From: Bog-473 sp963750075
GTDB taxonomy: Bacteria; Actinomycetota; Acidimicrobiia; Acidimicrobiales; RAAP-2
Length of the DNA: 64,000 bases
Direction of reading: 5' to 3'
Assembly: GCA_963750075.1 (NCBI GenBank)
Contig: CAVVPG010000004.1
Coordinates: 434,001 to 498,000, forward strand
Within the stretch, counting starts at the first letter, position 1, and every line of letters starts with the position of its first letter. Both the position numbers and the translations under genes were made by a program. Below the pieces are notes generated by a model. It searched no databases and was not told the DNA's origin. It saw only the letters and a list, made by a program, of their open reading frames with translations. Positions 16,037 through 24,660 of the stretch are shown one piece after another.

Positions 16037-17046
16037 CGCTCGGCGGGTGCGTACGGCGAGGTGACGCTGGCGCGGACCGCAGTCACCAGGTAGTCCTCGC
16101 CGGACGGGCCCTGCCGGGCGGCAACGGCCTCGTAGCCGCCACGTTCCAGGAGCAGGCACCACGCCTCCGCGCGCAACGGCCGTCCGGGCGCGAGGTCGGC
16201 CTCGGGCGGCGCGCTCGCTGCCTCCCAGGCCGCGCGGCTCACCGAGTGGACAACGAGGGTCCCGCCCGGGGCGAGCCGCCCGGCGACGAGGCCGAGCAGC
16301 TGGGCGCGCTCGCCGCCGGCCATCCCCTCCACCATTCCGCTCAGCACGACGCCGCCCAGGCCGGCCGGTGCCACGGCGCGCAGGTGCTCGAACACACTCT
16401 CGTCGCGCAGGTCCACGGTGCCCAGCTCGGCCGCGTCGACGACGTGGGTGCGGGGATCGACGCCGTAGGCGTCGCCGCCGGCCGCCATGATGCGTCGCAC
16501 CAGCCACCCGTCCCCGCAGGCGGCGTGGAGGATGCGTCCGGGTGCCTTGGCCACGGCGTCCACCGCGGCGTCGACCCACCAGGCATCGGGACGGTGCACC
16601 GCAGGGAGCTCGACCACGCCGGCCTCCGGGACCCGCAGGACCTCGACCTGGCGCTCGAGCTCCTGCAGGCGTTCGTCGACGATGTGCAGGGCGCGGCTCA
16701 CCGCGGAGGCCGACTGGCTCACCTGGTGGGTGATCCAGCCGACGTACCAGAGCAGGACCGAACGCATGCCCTTCTTCACGACGGCACCCGCGGCCCGCTC
16801 GGACTCGACCGGCACCACCGGGTCGATGAAGGTGGCGGCGTCGACCATGCGCAACGCGTCGCCGAGGTCCCCGCCGCGCCCGGCGACCGGCGAGTGGGCC
16901 AGGAACAGCTCGTCCAGCTCGCGCTCGAGCTTGGGCGGCAAGTCACCCGAGGCGCGGCGCAGGCGCACCTCCTCGGCGATCTCGGCCATGACCTGCTCCA
17001 CGTAGGCCTTGGGATCGGCGGGCGGCGTCGCCTCGGTGTCGCTCAT
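16033..17046 (-). CDS. SAM-dependent methyltransferase in polysaccharide export operon
   Basis: 337 residues. The N-terminal half is helical and charged (VEQVMAEIAEEVRLRR; LQELERQVEVLRVPEAG, possibly coiled coil), with a hydrophobic stretch SVLLWYVGWITHQV. The class I methyltransferase part is at ~165-330 (GRILHAACGDGWLVRRIMAA, AYGVDPRTHVVDA, LGGVVLSGMVEGM). The layout resembles coiled-coil methyltransferases that act at chain ends in Wzm/Wzt systems, and the position next to wzt fits a chain-terminating role; this is inference. Paralogous to 6422-7417. The ATG is 14 bp after the wzt stop. Confidence 0.8.
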   Translation of the reverse strand: MSDTEATPPADPKAYVEQVMAEIAEEVRLRRASGDLPPKLERELDELFLAHSPVAGRGGDLGDALRMVDAATFIDPVVPVESERAAGAVVKKGMRSVLLWYVGWITHQVSQSASAVSRALHIVDERLQELERQVEVLRVPEAGVVELPAVHRPDAWWVDAAVDAVAKAPGRILHAACGDGWLVRRIMAAGGDAYGVDPRTHVVDAAELGTVDLRDESVFEHLRAVAPAGLGGVVLSGMVEGMAGGERAQLLGLVAGRLAPGGTLVVHSVSRAAWEAASAPPEADLAPGRPLRAEAWCLLLERGGYEAVAARQGPSGEDYLVTAVRASVTSPYAPAER

Positions 17047-17060
17047 GGCACGAGTCTTAC

Positions 17061-18341
17061 TCAGAGGTTCTGCGCCAGCGCGGCAGAGGAGTCGACGTCG
17101 CCTTCGGTCGAGATGAGCGCCGCGTGCACGTTCAGATTGACGCTGCCCGTCGTCTTGCCCGGGTTCATCACCTCGAAGGTCCCGGCGTTCTCCTGCCAGT
17201 CGTAGAGGACACCACCCCTGCTCTGGATCCCGAGGGCGAAGGAGAACGAGCCGTCGAGCAGGGGTATCTGCGCGATCCCGAAGTGCATGACGCTCGTCCC
17301 CCGGGGGGCGTCGATCGGGGTCCCGATGATGGAGGTGTCGGTGCGCATCAGCAAGCCGTCGTCGGCGCGGATCTCGAGCGAGAACACCACGTCCTCCGTG
17401 GGGTAGAGCGCTTCGAACTCGACCCGGATGACGAGGTCGTCGCCCGTGCGCATGTAGGGCACGCTGTTGTCACCCGAGTAGACGCGGTGCACCGAGCGGA
17501 ACCGCACGGGGCGCTCGGCGTCGGCCAGGTCGTCGGCGCTCTTGGACGTCGGCGTGGCCGGCACCGCCACCAGGGTCGGGTCCGCGATCGACATGCCGGC
17601 ACCCTCCGCCATGAGACCCTCGCGGAAGATCCGGGTCGCCTCGCCCGGCTCGCCCTCGGCAATGAGCCGCCCGTGGCTGAGCACCACCCCGCGGTCGCAG
17701 ATGGAGCGCACCGTGTCGGCTGAGTGCGTGACCAGCAGGATGGTCCGTCCCTCGCGCTGGAATTGGGTGACCCGGTCGATGCACTTGCGCTGGAAGCGCT
17801 CGTCCCCCACCGCGAGCACCTCGTCGACCACCAGGACGTCGGGATCCATGTGCACGGCCACGGCGAAGCCGAGCCGCACGTACATGCCCGAGGAGTAGAA
17901 CTTGACGGGACCGTCGATGAATTCCTCGAGCTCGGAGAAGTCCACGATGGCGTCGAAGACCTTGTCCACGTCGCGCTTGGACATGCCGAGCAGCGAGCCG
18001 TTCAGGTAGATGTTCTCCCGCCCGGTCAGGTCCTGTTGGAAGCCGGCACCGAGCTCGAGGAGGCCGGCCAGCCGACCCCGCACGGCGACTTCGCCCGACG
18101 TGGGCTGCAGGATCCCGCAGATGCACTTGAGCAGGGTCGATTTGCCCGAGCCGTTCCGGCCGAGGATGCCGACGGTCTGACCCTCCCGGACGATGAGGGA
18201 CACCTCGTTGAGGGCCCAGAAGTCCTCGGTGGACTGGCGCTTGCCGCCGTGGATGATGCGCTCCTTGAGCGAGTTGTACTGGCCGTGGGCCAGGCGGAAC
18301 CGCTTGGAGATGTTGCGGACGTCGACGGCGAAGTCGCTCAC
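17061..18341 (-). CDS. Polysaccharide ABC exporter ATPase (Wzt/TagH-like) with C-terminal carbohydrate-binding-type domain
   Basis: 426 residues. ATPase domain: Walker A GRNGSGKS at 61-68, signature YSSGMYVRLGFA near 155, Walker B DVLVVDEVLAVGDE, and LLVTHSADTVRSICDRG with the switch His. The segment GLLELGAGFQQDLTGRENIY is typical of the polysaccharide (Wzt/TagH/RfbE) subfamily. Residues ~270-426 form a Wzt-C-like beta-sandwich (VRFRSVHRVYSGDN; FSFALGIQSRGGVLYDWQ), which in O-antigen systems reads the cap on the finished chain. It lies 4 bp after the permease gene and before a methyltransferase gene, as in capped-polymer exporters. Confidence 0.93.
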   Translation of the reverse strand: MSDFAVDVRNISKRFRLAHGQYNSLKERIIHGGKRQSTEDFWALNEVSLIVREGQTVGILGRNGSGKSTLLKCICGILQPTSGEVAVRGRLAGLLELGAGFQQDLTGRENIYLNGSLLGMSKRDVDKVFDAIVDFSELEEFIDGPVKFYSSGMYVRLGFAVAVHMDPDVLVVDEVLAVGDERFQRKCIDRVTQFQREGRTILLVTHSADTVRSICDRGVVLSHGRLIAEGEPGEATRIFREGLMAEGAGMSIADPTLVAVPATPTSKSADDLADAERPVRFRSVHRVYSGDNSVPYMRTGDDLVIRVEFEALYPTEDVVFSLEIRADDGLLMRTDTSIIGTPIDAPRGTSVMHFGIAQIPLLDGSFSFALGIQSRGGVLYDWQENAGTFEVMNPGKTTGSVNLNVHAALISTEGDVDSSAALAQNL

Positions 18342-18345
18342 CCGC

Positions 18346-19371
18346 TCAGAGCTCCTCGGCGAAATTGCCCTCGAGACGGCCGAAGACGGCGAGGGCGACG
18401 AGGAAGAGGCAGAAGGAGAGGAACAACACGCCGAGGACCAGAGCGGTGTACCACAGGTAGCCCTGCGTCGGGAGGACCTGGGTGGTGGTGGTGACGCCGT
18501 CGGTGGTGAGGGTGTAGGACGTGTGTGCGTAGAGGCAGCGCTGGAACGTCAGCACGAGCGGTGTCACCGGGTTGAGGAAGTAGACCCACGTCAGGTGGTG
18601 CGGCCCCAGCTTCTTCTCTATCGTCCAGTACGCGTACACGATCGGGCAGGCCCAGAACCAGGCCGTGAGGACGACCTCTATCAGGTGTTGCGTGTCGCGC
18701 AGGTAGACGTTGACCGACGACAACAGGATGCCCAGGCCCGAGGCCAGGACCACCCCCGCGAGGAGCGCGAGGACGAGGAGCGGCAAGTAGGCCGCGTCCG
18801 GCGGGTTGTGCAGCAGGAACATGAAGAGCACCATGACCACGGACTGGAAGAGGAAGAACACGCAGGCCGACCCGACGGCGGCCAGGGCCAGGATCTCTCG
18901 GGGGAACGACACCTTCTTGACGATGCCGGCGTTGTTCACCACGACGCCCGTGCCGGTGAGGACACCCAGCGAGAAGAGGTTCCACAGGAGGAGCCCGGCC
19001 ATGAGGTAGATCACGAAGTTCGGCATCTTCTGGCCGAGGACGATGTTGAACACGAAGAAGTAGATGAGCAGCGTCATCGCCGGCGCGATCAGCGACCACA
19101 CGAGGCCGAGCGCCGAGTTCTTGTACTTGACCTTGATCTCGGTGCGGACCAGGTAGATCAGCAGTTCGCGGGACAGCCAGATCTCGTGCAGCCGCTTGCG
19201 CACGCTGATGGTCGGCGTGACGACGCGGGTCACCGAGCCCCGGCGAATGGCGCGCTTGCTGACGCCGGCCACCTCGGCCGCCATCGGCGAAGTGTCCGCC
19301 ACCCGAACCTCGCCGGCCTCCTCGAGTCCCTGGTCTGCGTCCGACGAAGAGGCCGGGACGTCCAGAGCCAC
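18346..19371 (-). CDS. Polysaccharide ABC exporter permease (Wzm/TagG-like)
   Basis: 341 residues with about six hydrophobic spans (for example SLIAPAMTLLIYFFVFNIVL; FVIYLMAGLLLWNLFSLGVL; LFLSFCLFLVALAVF), matching the ABC2-type Wzm/TagG permeases. The cytoplasmic N-terminus has SRELLIYLVRTEIKVKYKNS, the conserved helix before TM1. The start is a GTG only 2 bp after the clpP stop; the frame is open upstream but runs through clpP, so that part is not used. With the next gene it forms a two-component exporter moving a lipid-linked glycan across the cytoplasmic membrane. Confidence 0.92.
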   Translation of the reverse strand: MALDVPASSSDADQGLEEAGEVRVADTSPMAAEVAGVSKRAIRRGSVTRVVTPTISVRKRLHEIWLSRELLIYLVRTEIKVKYKNSALGLVWSLIAPAMTLLIYFFVFNIVLGQKMPNFVIYLMAGLLLWNLFSLGVLTGTGVVVNNAGIVKKVSFPREILALAAVGSACVFFLFQSVVMVLFMFLLHNPPDAAYLPLLVLALLAGVVLASGLGILLSSVNVYLRDTQHLIEVVLTAWFWACPIVYAYWTIEKKLGPHHLTWVYFLNPVTPLVLTFQRCLYAHTSYTLTTDGVTTTTQVLPTQGYLWYTALVLGVLFLSFCLFLVALAVFGRLEGNFAEEL

Positions 19372-19373
19372 GT

Positions 19374-19991
19374 CTATTTGGCCCCCGCCGCCGCCGTGGC
19401 CGTCGAGCGGTCGATGACCTTGTCGATGAAGCCGTACTCGCAGGCCTCGTCGGCCGTGAACCAGCGGTCGCGGTCCGAGTCCGTCTCGATCCGCTCCAGC
19501 GGCTGCCCGGTGTGGAAGGCGATGCGCTCGGCCATCATCCGCTTGAGGTAGATGATCTGCTCGGCCTGGATCGCGATGTCGGCCGCCTGGCCCTGCATGG
19601 AACCCGACGGCTGGTGCATCAGGATGCGCGAGTGCGGCAGGGCGTAGCGCTTGCCCGGAGCCCCGGCGCACAAGAGGAACTGGCCCATGCTGGCGGCCAG
19701 GCCCACGCAGATGGTGGAGACGTCGGGACGCACGTACTGCATCGTGTCGTAGATGGCGAGGCCGTCGGTGACCGAGCCTCCCGGCGAGTTGATGTACAGC
19801 GAGATGTCCTTGTCCGGGTCCTCGGCCTCCAGGAGGATGAGCTGGGCGCAGACGAGGTTGGCCGTCACCTGGTCGATCGCGCTCCCGATGAAGACGATCC
19901 GTTCCTTCAGGAGCTGCTGGAAGACCCGGCCGGCGGAGTCCAGGTCGGCCGCGGCGGCCGTGATGGAGGGTGGTTGGGATGCGTTGACCAT
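19374..19991 (-). CDS. clpP: ATP-dependent Clp protease proteolytic subunit
   Basis: 205 residues from the ATG at 19991. The catalytic triad is intact: Ser101 in GLAASMGQ, His126 in LMHQPSG, Asp175 in SDRDRWF. DISLYINSPGGSVTDGLAIY and the handle region GQAADIAIQAEQIIYLKRMM are canonical. ClpP forms a tetradecameric protease with ClpX or ClpC. Actinobacteria usually have clpP1-clpP2-clpX; here there is one clpP, with no clpX or tig beside it, and the wzm-like gene starts 2 bp after its stop. An upstream in-frame start would extend into the divergent tRNA region and is unlikely. Confidence 0.95.
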   Translation of the reverse strand: MVNASQPPSITAAAADLDSAGRVFQQLLKERIVFIGSAIDQVTANLVCAQLILLEAEDPDKDISLYINSPGGSVTDGLAIYDTMQYVRPDVSTICVGLAASMGQFLLCAGAPGKRYALPHSRILMHQPSGSMQGQAADIAIQAEQIIYLKRMMAERIAFHTGQPLERIETDSDRDRWFTADEACEYGFIDKVIDRSTATAAAGAK

Positions 19992-20069
19992 GGCCGCGAG
20001 GCTAGTGGCCTGAGGGGGCACCCATGGGCACATGGCCGTACACTCCCTGTTCACCCGCACCGCGGGGCC

Positions 20070-20156
<87 letters not shown>

Positions 20157-20189
20157 CTGGGCGCCCCCACCACTCGCCGCCCCGACGGG

Positions 20190-21122
20190 TCACCCCGGCA
20201 CCCGGCACAGGTAGGCCAGGAGGTAGCAGTCCCCTATCCGGTGGAACAGGCCGCGCGCCGTCGCGACCTGGTCTGCGTCGAAGCGGCCCGCGGCCAGGCT
20301 GGGGCCGGCATGGTTCAACCCCCAGGCGGCGTCGACCTCGAAGCCGGCCGCCATGAGCAGTGCCCGCATCTCCGCGTCGGTGTACTCGTGCTCGTGGTCG
20401 GGGTCGATGAACTCGGGCTGCTGCAGCCGCGTCACCCGGGCGTTGGGGGTGTCGAGGCCGAGATACCCGCCCGGCCGGAGCACCCGATGGACCTCGGAGA
20501 GCACCTTGACGGCGACGTCGGGCGGCACGTGCTCGATCGACTGGCCGCTGTAGACCAGGTCGACGGAGTCGTCGGGGTAGTCGGACAGGTCCGCCATGGA
20601 GTGGTAGCGGTAGCGCACCGGCCCGAGCGCCGTCTGCGTGACCTCGTGGGCCGTGTCCTCCCGGTAGAGCTCGTTGCGCTCCTCCGACGGCAGGTCGATC
20701 ACGACGAGGTCCTCGAAGCGGTAGGGGTAGCCCATCAGCACGAGTGCGCCGGTCGCGTTGCCGAGCGCCGTCCCGCCGAGGTCGAGGATGCGGCCGGCGG
20801 GCGGCAGGGAGCGGACGAACATCATCCGGCTGAAGTGGAGCGACTGGCCCAGTCCGGTGAACGGGGTGACCGACCACCACTCCCCCGACGCGATCGTCCA
20901 TCCCGTGAGCTCCTGCGGGGTGACGGTGCCGTTGCGGATCCCGGCGATGTAGCTCTGCGTCCCGGTCGGGTCGGGCTCGCGACCGAGCACGAGCTCGTAT
21001 ACGAGGTCGAGGACCTCGGAGGCGGACCGCCCGGACAGGGCGCGCCAGCGCGCCAGGCCGGGTACGGGAGGCGGGTCGCCGCGCAGGCGTCGCAGCGCGC
21101 CGTGCAGCGTTGGCATGGCCAT
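20190..21122 (-). CDS. DUF4214-like domain fused to a SAM methyltransferase
   Basis: 310 residues (ATG at 21122; ATG at 21116 alternative). Residues ~28-75 resemble DUF4214 (VLDLVYELVLGREPDPTGTQ, then GIRNGTVTPQELTGW), a helical unit common in bacterial surface and glycan-related proteins. Residues ~100-260 are a class I methyltransferase (GRILDLGGTALGNATGALVL; LVYSGQSIEHVPPDVAVKVL; HRVLRPGGYLGLDTPN). DUF4214-methyltransferase fusions often occur in cell-surface glycan loci, fitting the nearby exporter. Its promoter is shared or divergent with the glycerate kinase gene, 37 bp away. Confidence 0.82.
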   Translation of the reverse strand: MAMPTLHGALRRLRGDPPPVPGLARWRALSGRSASEVLDLVYELVLGREPDPTGTQSYIAGIRNGTVTPQELTGWTIASGEWWSVTPFTGLGQSLHFSRMMFVRSLPPAGRILDLGGTALGNATGALVLMGYPYRFEDLVVIDLPSEERNELYREDTAHEVTQTALGPVRYRYHSMADLSDYPDDSVDLVYSGQSIEHVPPDVAVKVLSEVHRVLRPGGYLGLDTPNARVTRLQQPEFIDPDHEHEYTDAEMRALLMAAGFEVDAAWGLNHAGPSLAAGRFDADQVATARGLFHRIGDCYLLAYLCRVPG

Positions 21123-21159
21123 CAAGCTAGCGGGCGCGCCCTTGGCTAGCTTCGTCCCC

Positions 21160-22197
21160 GTGCCGCATCTCGTCGCCGCTCCGGACAAGTTCCGGGGGAC
21201 GCTCTCAGCCGCGCAGGCGGCGGCCGCGGCGGCCGGCGCCGCGCTCGACGCCGGGTGGACGGCGGACGAGGTCCCGATGTCCGACGGCGGCGAGGGCCTG
21301 CTCGACGCGCTCGGCGGAGCGCCGCATGCCACCACGGTCAGCGGTCCGCTCGGCAGGCCGGTGCAAGCGGAATGGCGCATGCTCGACGCACCGGGAGGAG
21401 GCCCGACCGCGGTCGTCGAGATGGCGCGGGCAGCGGGACGCGCCCTGCTCCCGCGGCCGCACGGCGACGATCCGGTCCGCGCCGGCACGGCCGGTGTCGG
21501 GCAGCTCCTGCTGGCGGCCCGCGACGCGGGCGCGTGCCGCATCGTGATCGGCTGCGGCGGGTCGGCCACGACCGACGGCGGGCTCGGCGCGTTCGAAGCC
21601 GTGGGCTCGCCCGCGGCACTGCGCGGGGTCGAGCTCGTCGTGGCGTGCGACGTGACCACGGCCTTCCTCGACGCTGCCAAGGTGTTCGGCCCCCAGAAGG
21701 GCGCCACCCCCGCCCAGGTGGACGCACTCGGGCGGCGCCTGGCCGCTGTGGCGGCGCGTTACCGCCGTGACACCGGCGTCGACGTCACCGGTGTCGCCGG
21801 CGCCGGGGCCGCGGGCGGGCTGGCCGGCGGCCTCGTCGCGCTGGGGGCGCGCCTCGAGCCGGGCTTCGACTTCGTGGCGAGCCTGGTGCACCTCGCCGAC
21901 CGCATGGAACGGGCCGACCTCGTCGTCACGGGTGAGGGCCACGTCGACCCGCCCTCGTTCCACGGCAAGGTGCCGGGCGGCGTGCTCGACCTGGCGCGGT
22001 CCCGGGGCGCGCACGGGCGCCCCCTGCCGGTCCTCTGCGTCGCCGGCGGCGCAGACAGGGCGTTGCTGGTGGCGCCGCCCGAGGGCCTCGAGGTGGTCAG
22101 CCTCTCGGCGCAGTTCGGGCGTGTCAGGGCGCGGTCCGAGACGGCGGCGTTGATCGGCCAGGTCACCGCGGAGGCGCTGGCCCGGTTTTGCCACTGA
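21160..22197 (+). CDS. Glycerate kinase (GlxK/GarK family)
   Basis: 345 residues from a GTG at 21160 (MPHLVAAPDKFRGTLSAAQA). Family motifs are APDKFRGTLSA, DEVPMSDGGEGLLDAL, IVIGCGGSATTDGGLGAFEA, KVFGPQKGATPAQV and ADLVVTGEGHVDPPSFHGKV. The enzyme phosphorylates D-glycerate with ATP, usually to 2-phosphoglycerate, linking glyoxylate or serine breakdown to glycolysis. An in-frame ATG at 21115 lies inside the divergent gene and is rejected as start. Confidence 0.93.
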   Translation: MPHLVAAPDKFRGTLSAAQAAAAAAGAALDAGWTADEVPMSDGGEGLLDALGGAPHATTVSGPLGRPVQAEWRMLDAPGGGPTAVVEMARAAGRALLPRPHGDDPVRAGTAGVGQLLLAARDAGACRIVIGCGGSATTDGGLGAFEAVGSPAALRGVELVVACDVTTAFLDAAKVFGPQKGATPAQVDALGRRLAAVAARYRRDTGVDVTGVAGAGAAGGLAGGLVALGARLEPGFDFVASLVHLADRMERADLVVTGEGHVDPPSFHGKVPGGVLDLARSRGAHGRPLPVLCVAGGADRALLVAPPEGLEVVSLSAQFGRVRARSETAALIGQVTAEALARFCH

Positions 22198-22278
22198 GCC
22201 GGCCCATCGGCCACACTGCGGGCGCACGCGGGAGCCATCGGGTGCCGCGCACACGGCACGGCACAGGGAGGCATCACC

Positions 22279-23190
22279 ATGGGACTGCTCGACGGCAAGG
22301 TGGCGGTCGTCACCGGGGCGGGGCGGGGCATCGGACGCGAAGAGGCGCTCCTGCTCGCCGCTGAGGGGGCCCGGGTCGTCGTCAACGACGTCGGCGCGGG
22401 GCTGCACGGCGAGGGCGGCACCGACGCGCACCCGGCCGCCGAGGTCGTGGCTCTCATCGAGCAGAGCGGTGGCGAGGCCGTCGTCAACGGCGACGACATC
22501 AGCTCGTGGGCCGGGGGCAAGCACGTCGTCGATCAGGCGATCGACACCTTCGGCTCCCTCGACATCCTCGTGAACAACGCCGGGATCCTGCGGGACAAGA
22601 TGATGTTCAACATGGACGAGTCGGACTGGGACGACGTGATCCGTGTCCACCTCAAGGGGCACTTCGCCGCCACCCACCACGCGTCGGTCTACTGGCGCAA
22701 CCGCTCCAAGGCGGGCGAAGACGTCACCGGCCGCATCATCAACACCTCGTCGGAGGCCGGCCTCTTCGGCAACGCGGGCCAGGCCAACTACGCCGCGGCG
22801 AAGGCGGGCATCGCCGCGCTCACCTGGGTCGAGGCCCGCGAGCTCGGCCGCTACGGCGTGACGTCCAACGCCATCGCGCCCCGGGCCCGCACCCGCATGA
22901 CCGAGACCATCTTCGGCGGCAGCGGGATGAGCTCCGAAGAAGGCGCGTTCGACGTGTGGGACCCCAAGAACATCGCGAACGTGGTGGCCTTCCTCGCCGC
23001 GCCGGCCTCGGCGGACGTCAACGGGCAGATCCTCGTCGTGTTCGGCGGCAGCATCTACGCCATGAGCGCCTTCAAGGCCGCCGGCCAGGTCACCCGCGAT
23101 GCGGCATGGTCGCCGGAGGAGCTGATCGCCGCCAAGGGCGAGCTGTTCAAGGGCATCGGCTCGGACGTGCCCGCCTTCAGTTTCATCTAG
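22279..23190 (+). CDS. Short-chain dehydrogenase/reductase
   Basis: 303 residues; GGGAGG lies 7 nt before the ATG. Cofactor motif TGAGRGIG at 12-19, LDILVNNAGIL near 93-103, catalytic YAAAK preceded by NTSSEAG. The inserted segment GAGLHGEGGTDAHPAAEVVA and the length resemble the (3R)-hydroxyacyl-CoA dehydrogenase type found in multifunctional beta-oxidation proteins and in actinobacterial steroid or lipid degradation. The exact substrate is not evident. It stands alone between the glycerate kinase gene and a membrane glycosyltransferase gene. Confidence 0.88.
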   Translation: MGLLDGKVAVVTGAGRGIGREEALLLAAEGARVVVNDVGAGLHGEGGTDAHPAAEVVALIEQSGGEAVVNGDDISSWAGGKHVVDQAIDTFGSLDILVNNAGILRDKMMFNMDESDWDDVIRVHLKGHFAATHHASVYWRNRSKAGEDVTGRIINTSSEAGLFGNAGQANYAAAKAGIAALTWVEARELGRYGVTSNAIAPRARTRMTETIFGGSGMSSEEGAFDVWDPKNIANVVAFLAAPASADVNGQILVVFGGSIYAMSAFKAAGQVTRDAAWSPEELIAAKGELFKGIGSDVPAFSFI

Positions 23191-23249
23191 CCGCTCCGTC
23201 CTCGGCCGCTCCGTCCTCGGCCGCGCCGTCCTCGGCCGCTCGTCCTCGG
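23191..23249. repeat. Four tandem copies of a 15-bp unit
   Basis: CCGCTCCGTCCTCGG is present twice perfectly, once with one mismatch (CCGCGCCGTCCTCGG) and once lacking one base. The array begins immediately after the SDR stop codon and ends about 60 bp before the next start. Confidence 0.9.
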
Positions 23250-23308
23250 GCAGGCCCACCAACCCCCGGACGGCCCGGCCGCGGTGGCCTGCGGTACGGT
23301 TCGCCGTC

Positions 23309-24637
23309 GTGACCGAGCTGTCCCCGGGGGCCGACGTCGCCACGGCGCAGGAACCCGAGGCCGAGGAGCCCGCCGCCGCCCTGACCAGGCCGGGGCTCGA
23401 GGGCGGCGTCGCCCCGGAAGCCACCCCGCGGTGGCGGCGCGTCTGGGCCGAGTGGCGGCGCCCGATCGCCATCGCCATCGGCGGGGCCATCGGGTTCCGC
23501 CTCGTCGTGACGTGGATCGCGCTGGTGAGCGCCGACGGCGTCACCTTCCCCCACATCGTGGCGCGCCAGCCCTCCACGCTCACCAGCATCCTCGCCAAAT
23601 GGGACGCGGGCTACTACCTGTCGCTCGCCGCGCACGGGTTCCCCGGTCACGCCGCGGCGCCCGCCGCCCAGACGGCCAGCCGCGCCTCCTACGCCTTCGG
23701 GCCGCTCTACCCCGCGCTGGGCCGCCTCACCCACGCGATCACGGGCTTCGGTTATGCCACGGACAGCGAGCTCGTCAGCACCGCGGGGTTGGTCATCGCC
23801 CTGGCGGCACTGTGGAAGCTCGTCGACCTTGAGGTGGGCCCCCGGGCGGCCGACGGGGCATGCGTGATGTTGCTGGCCTGGCCGAGCGCCTTCTTCCTGG
23901 TGTCCACCTACCCCGAGTCGATGACCCTGGCGGCGGCGACGCTGGCCTTCCTGGCAGCCCGCCGCGGGCACTTCCTGGCCGCGGGCGTCCTCGCCGCCGC
24001 CGCCGCGATGGGCAAGTACTACCTGGTGCTCCTCGTGGTGCCCCTGGCCATGGAGGTGTGGCTGACGCCGCGCGACCGTGCCACATGGCGGGGCGGCCGG
24101 GACCTCGCCTGGCTGTCCCCGCTGCGAGTCACGGCGGCCCGGATGGCGGCCGTCGTGGTCCCGGTACTCCTGGCGTTCGTCGCCTGGATCGCCTACCAGA
24201 AGGCGCACTTCGGCGAGTGGCTCGCCTTCATCCACTCCCAGGCCCAGTGGCACCGGCACGTCAGCTGGCCCTGGACCTCCATCGGCCATGCCATCTCCGA
24301 TCTCGTCCACTGGCGGCTGCTCGACACCTCGACGGCGTCGGTCGTCGAGCTGTTCGACCTCGTCACGATCGTGCTGCTGGCCGTCGCCGCGGTCGTGGCC
24401 TTCGTGCGCATCCGTCCCTCCTACGGCGTCCTCCTCGGCCTCGCCTGGTGCGTGTTCACGTTCCAGACGATCCTGCTCTCGGAGAGCCGCGAGGTGCTCG
24501 TGCTCTTCCCCTTCTTCGCTGCTTTGGGCCTGTGGGTGGCACGGCACCCGTGGCGCGAGCGTGCCTTGCTCTTCTTGTTCCTGCCCTGCAGCTACTTCCT
24601 CATAGAGCGGTTCGTCACCGGGAAGTTCGCCGGCTGA
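23309..24637 (+). CDS. Polytopic membrane glycosyltransferase, PIG-V/mannosyltransferase-like
   Basis: 442 residues with a disordered acidic/Ala N-terminus (~45 residues) and about nine to ten membrane spans. After TM1, ILAKWDAGYYLSLAAHGFPG and ASYAFGPLYPALGRL match the pattern of PIG-V-type GT-C mannosyltransferases (KWD-YY and FPLYP-like motifs). GT-C enzymes use polyprenyl-phosphate sugars outside the cytoplasm. GTG start at 23309. The next gene, another polytopic protein, begins 23 bp after the stop, so the two are probably co-transcribed. Assignment to GT-C is moderately sure; the sugar is unknown. Confidence 0.78.
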   Translation: MTELSPGADVATAQEPEAEEPAAALTRPGLEGGVAPEATPRWRRVWAEWRRPIAIAIGGAIGFRLVVTWIALVSADGVTFPHIVARQPSTLTSILAKWDAGYYLSLAAHGFPGHAAAPAAQTASRASYAFGPLYPALGRLTHAITGFGYATDSELVSTAGLVIALAALWKLVDLEVGPRAADGACVMLLAWPSAFFLVSTYPESMTLAAATLAFLAARRGHFLAAGVLAAAAAMGKYYLVLLVVPLAMEVWLTPRDRATWRGGRDLAWLSPLRVTAARMAAVVVPVLLAFVAWIAYQKAHFGEWLAFIHSQAQWHRHVSWPWTSIGHAISDLVHWRLLDTSTASVVELFDLVTIVLLAVAAVVAFVRIRPSYGVLLGLAWCVFTFQTILLSESREVLVLFPFFAALGLWVARHPWRERALLFLFLPCSYFLIERFVTGKFAG

Positions 24638-24660
24638 CGGCGGGCTGGCAGACTCCCCCG

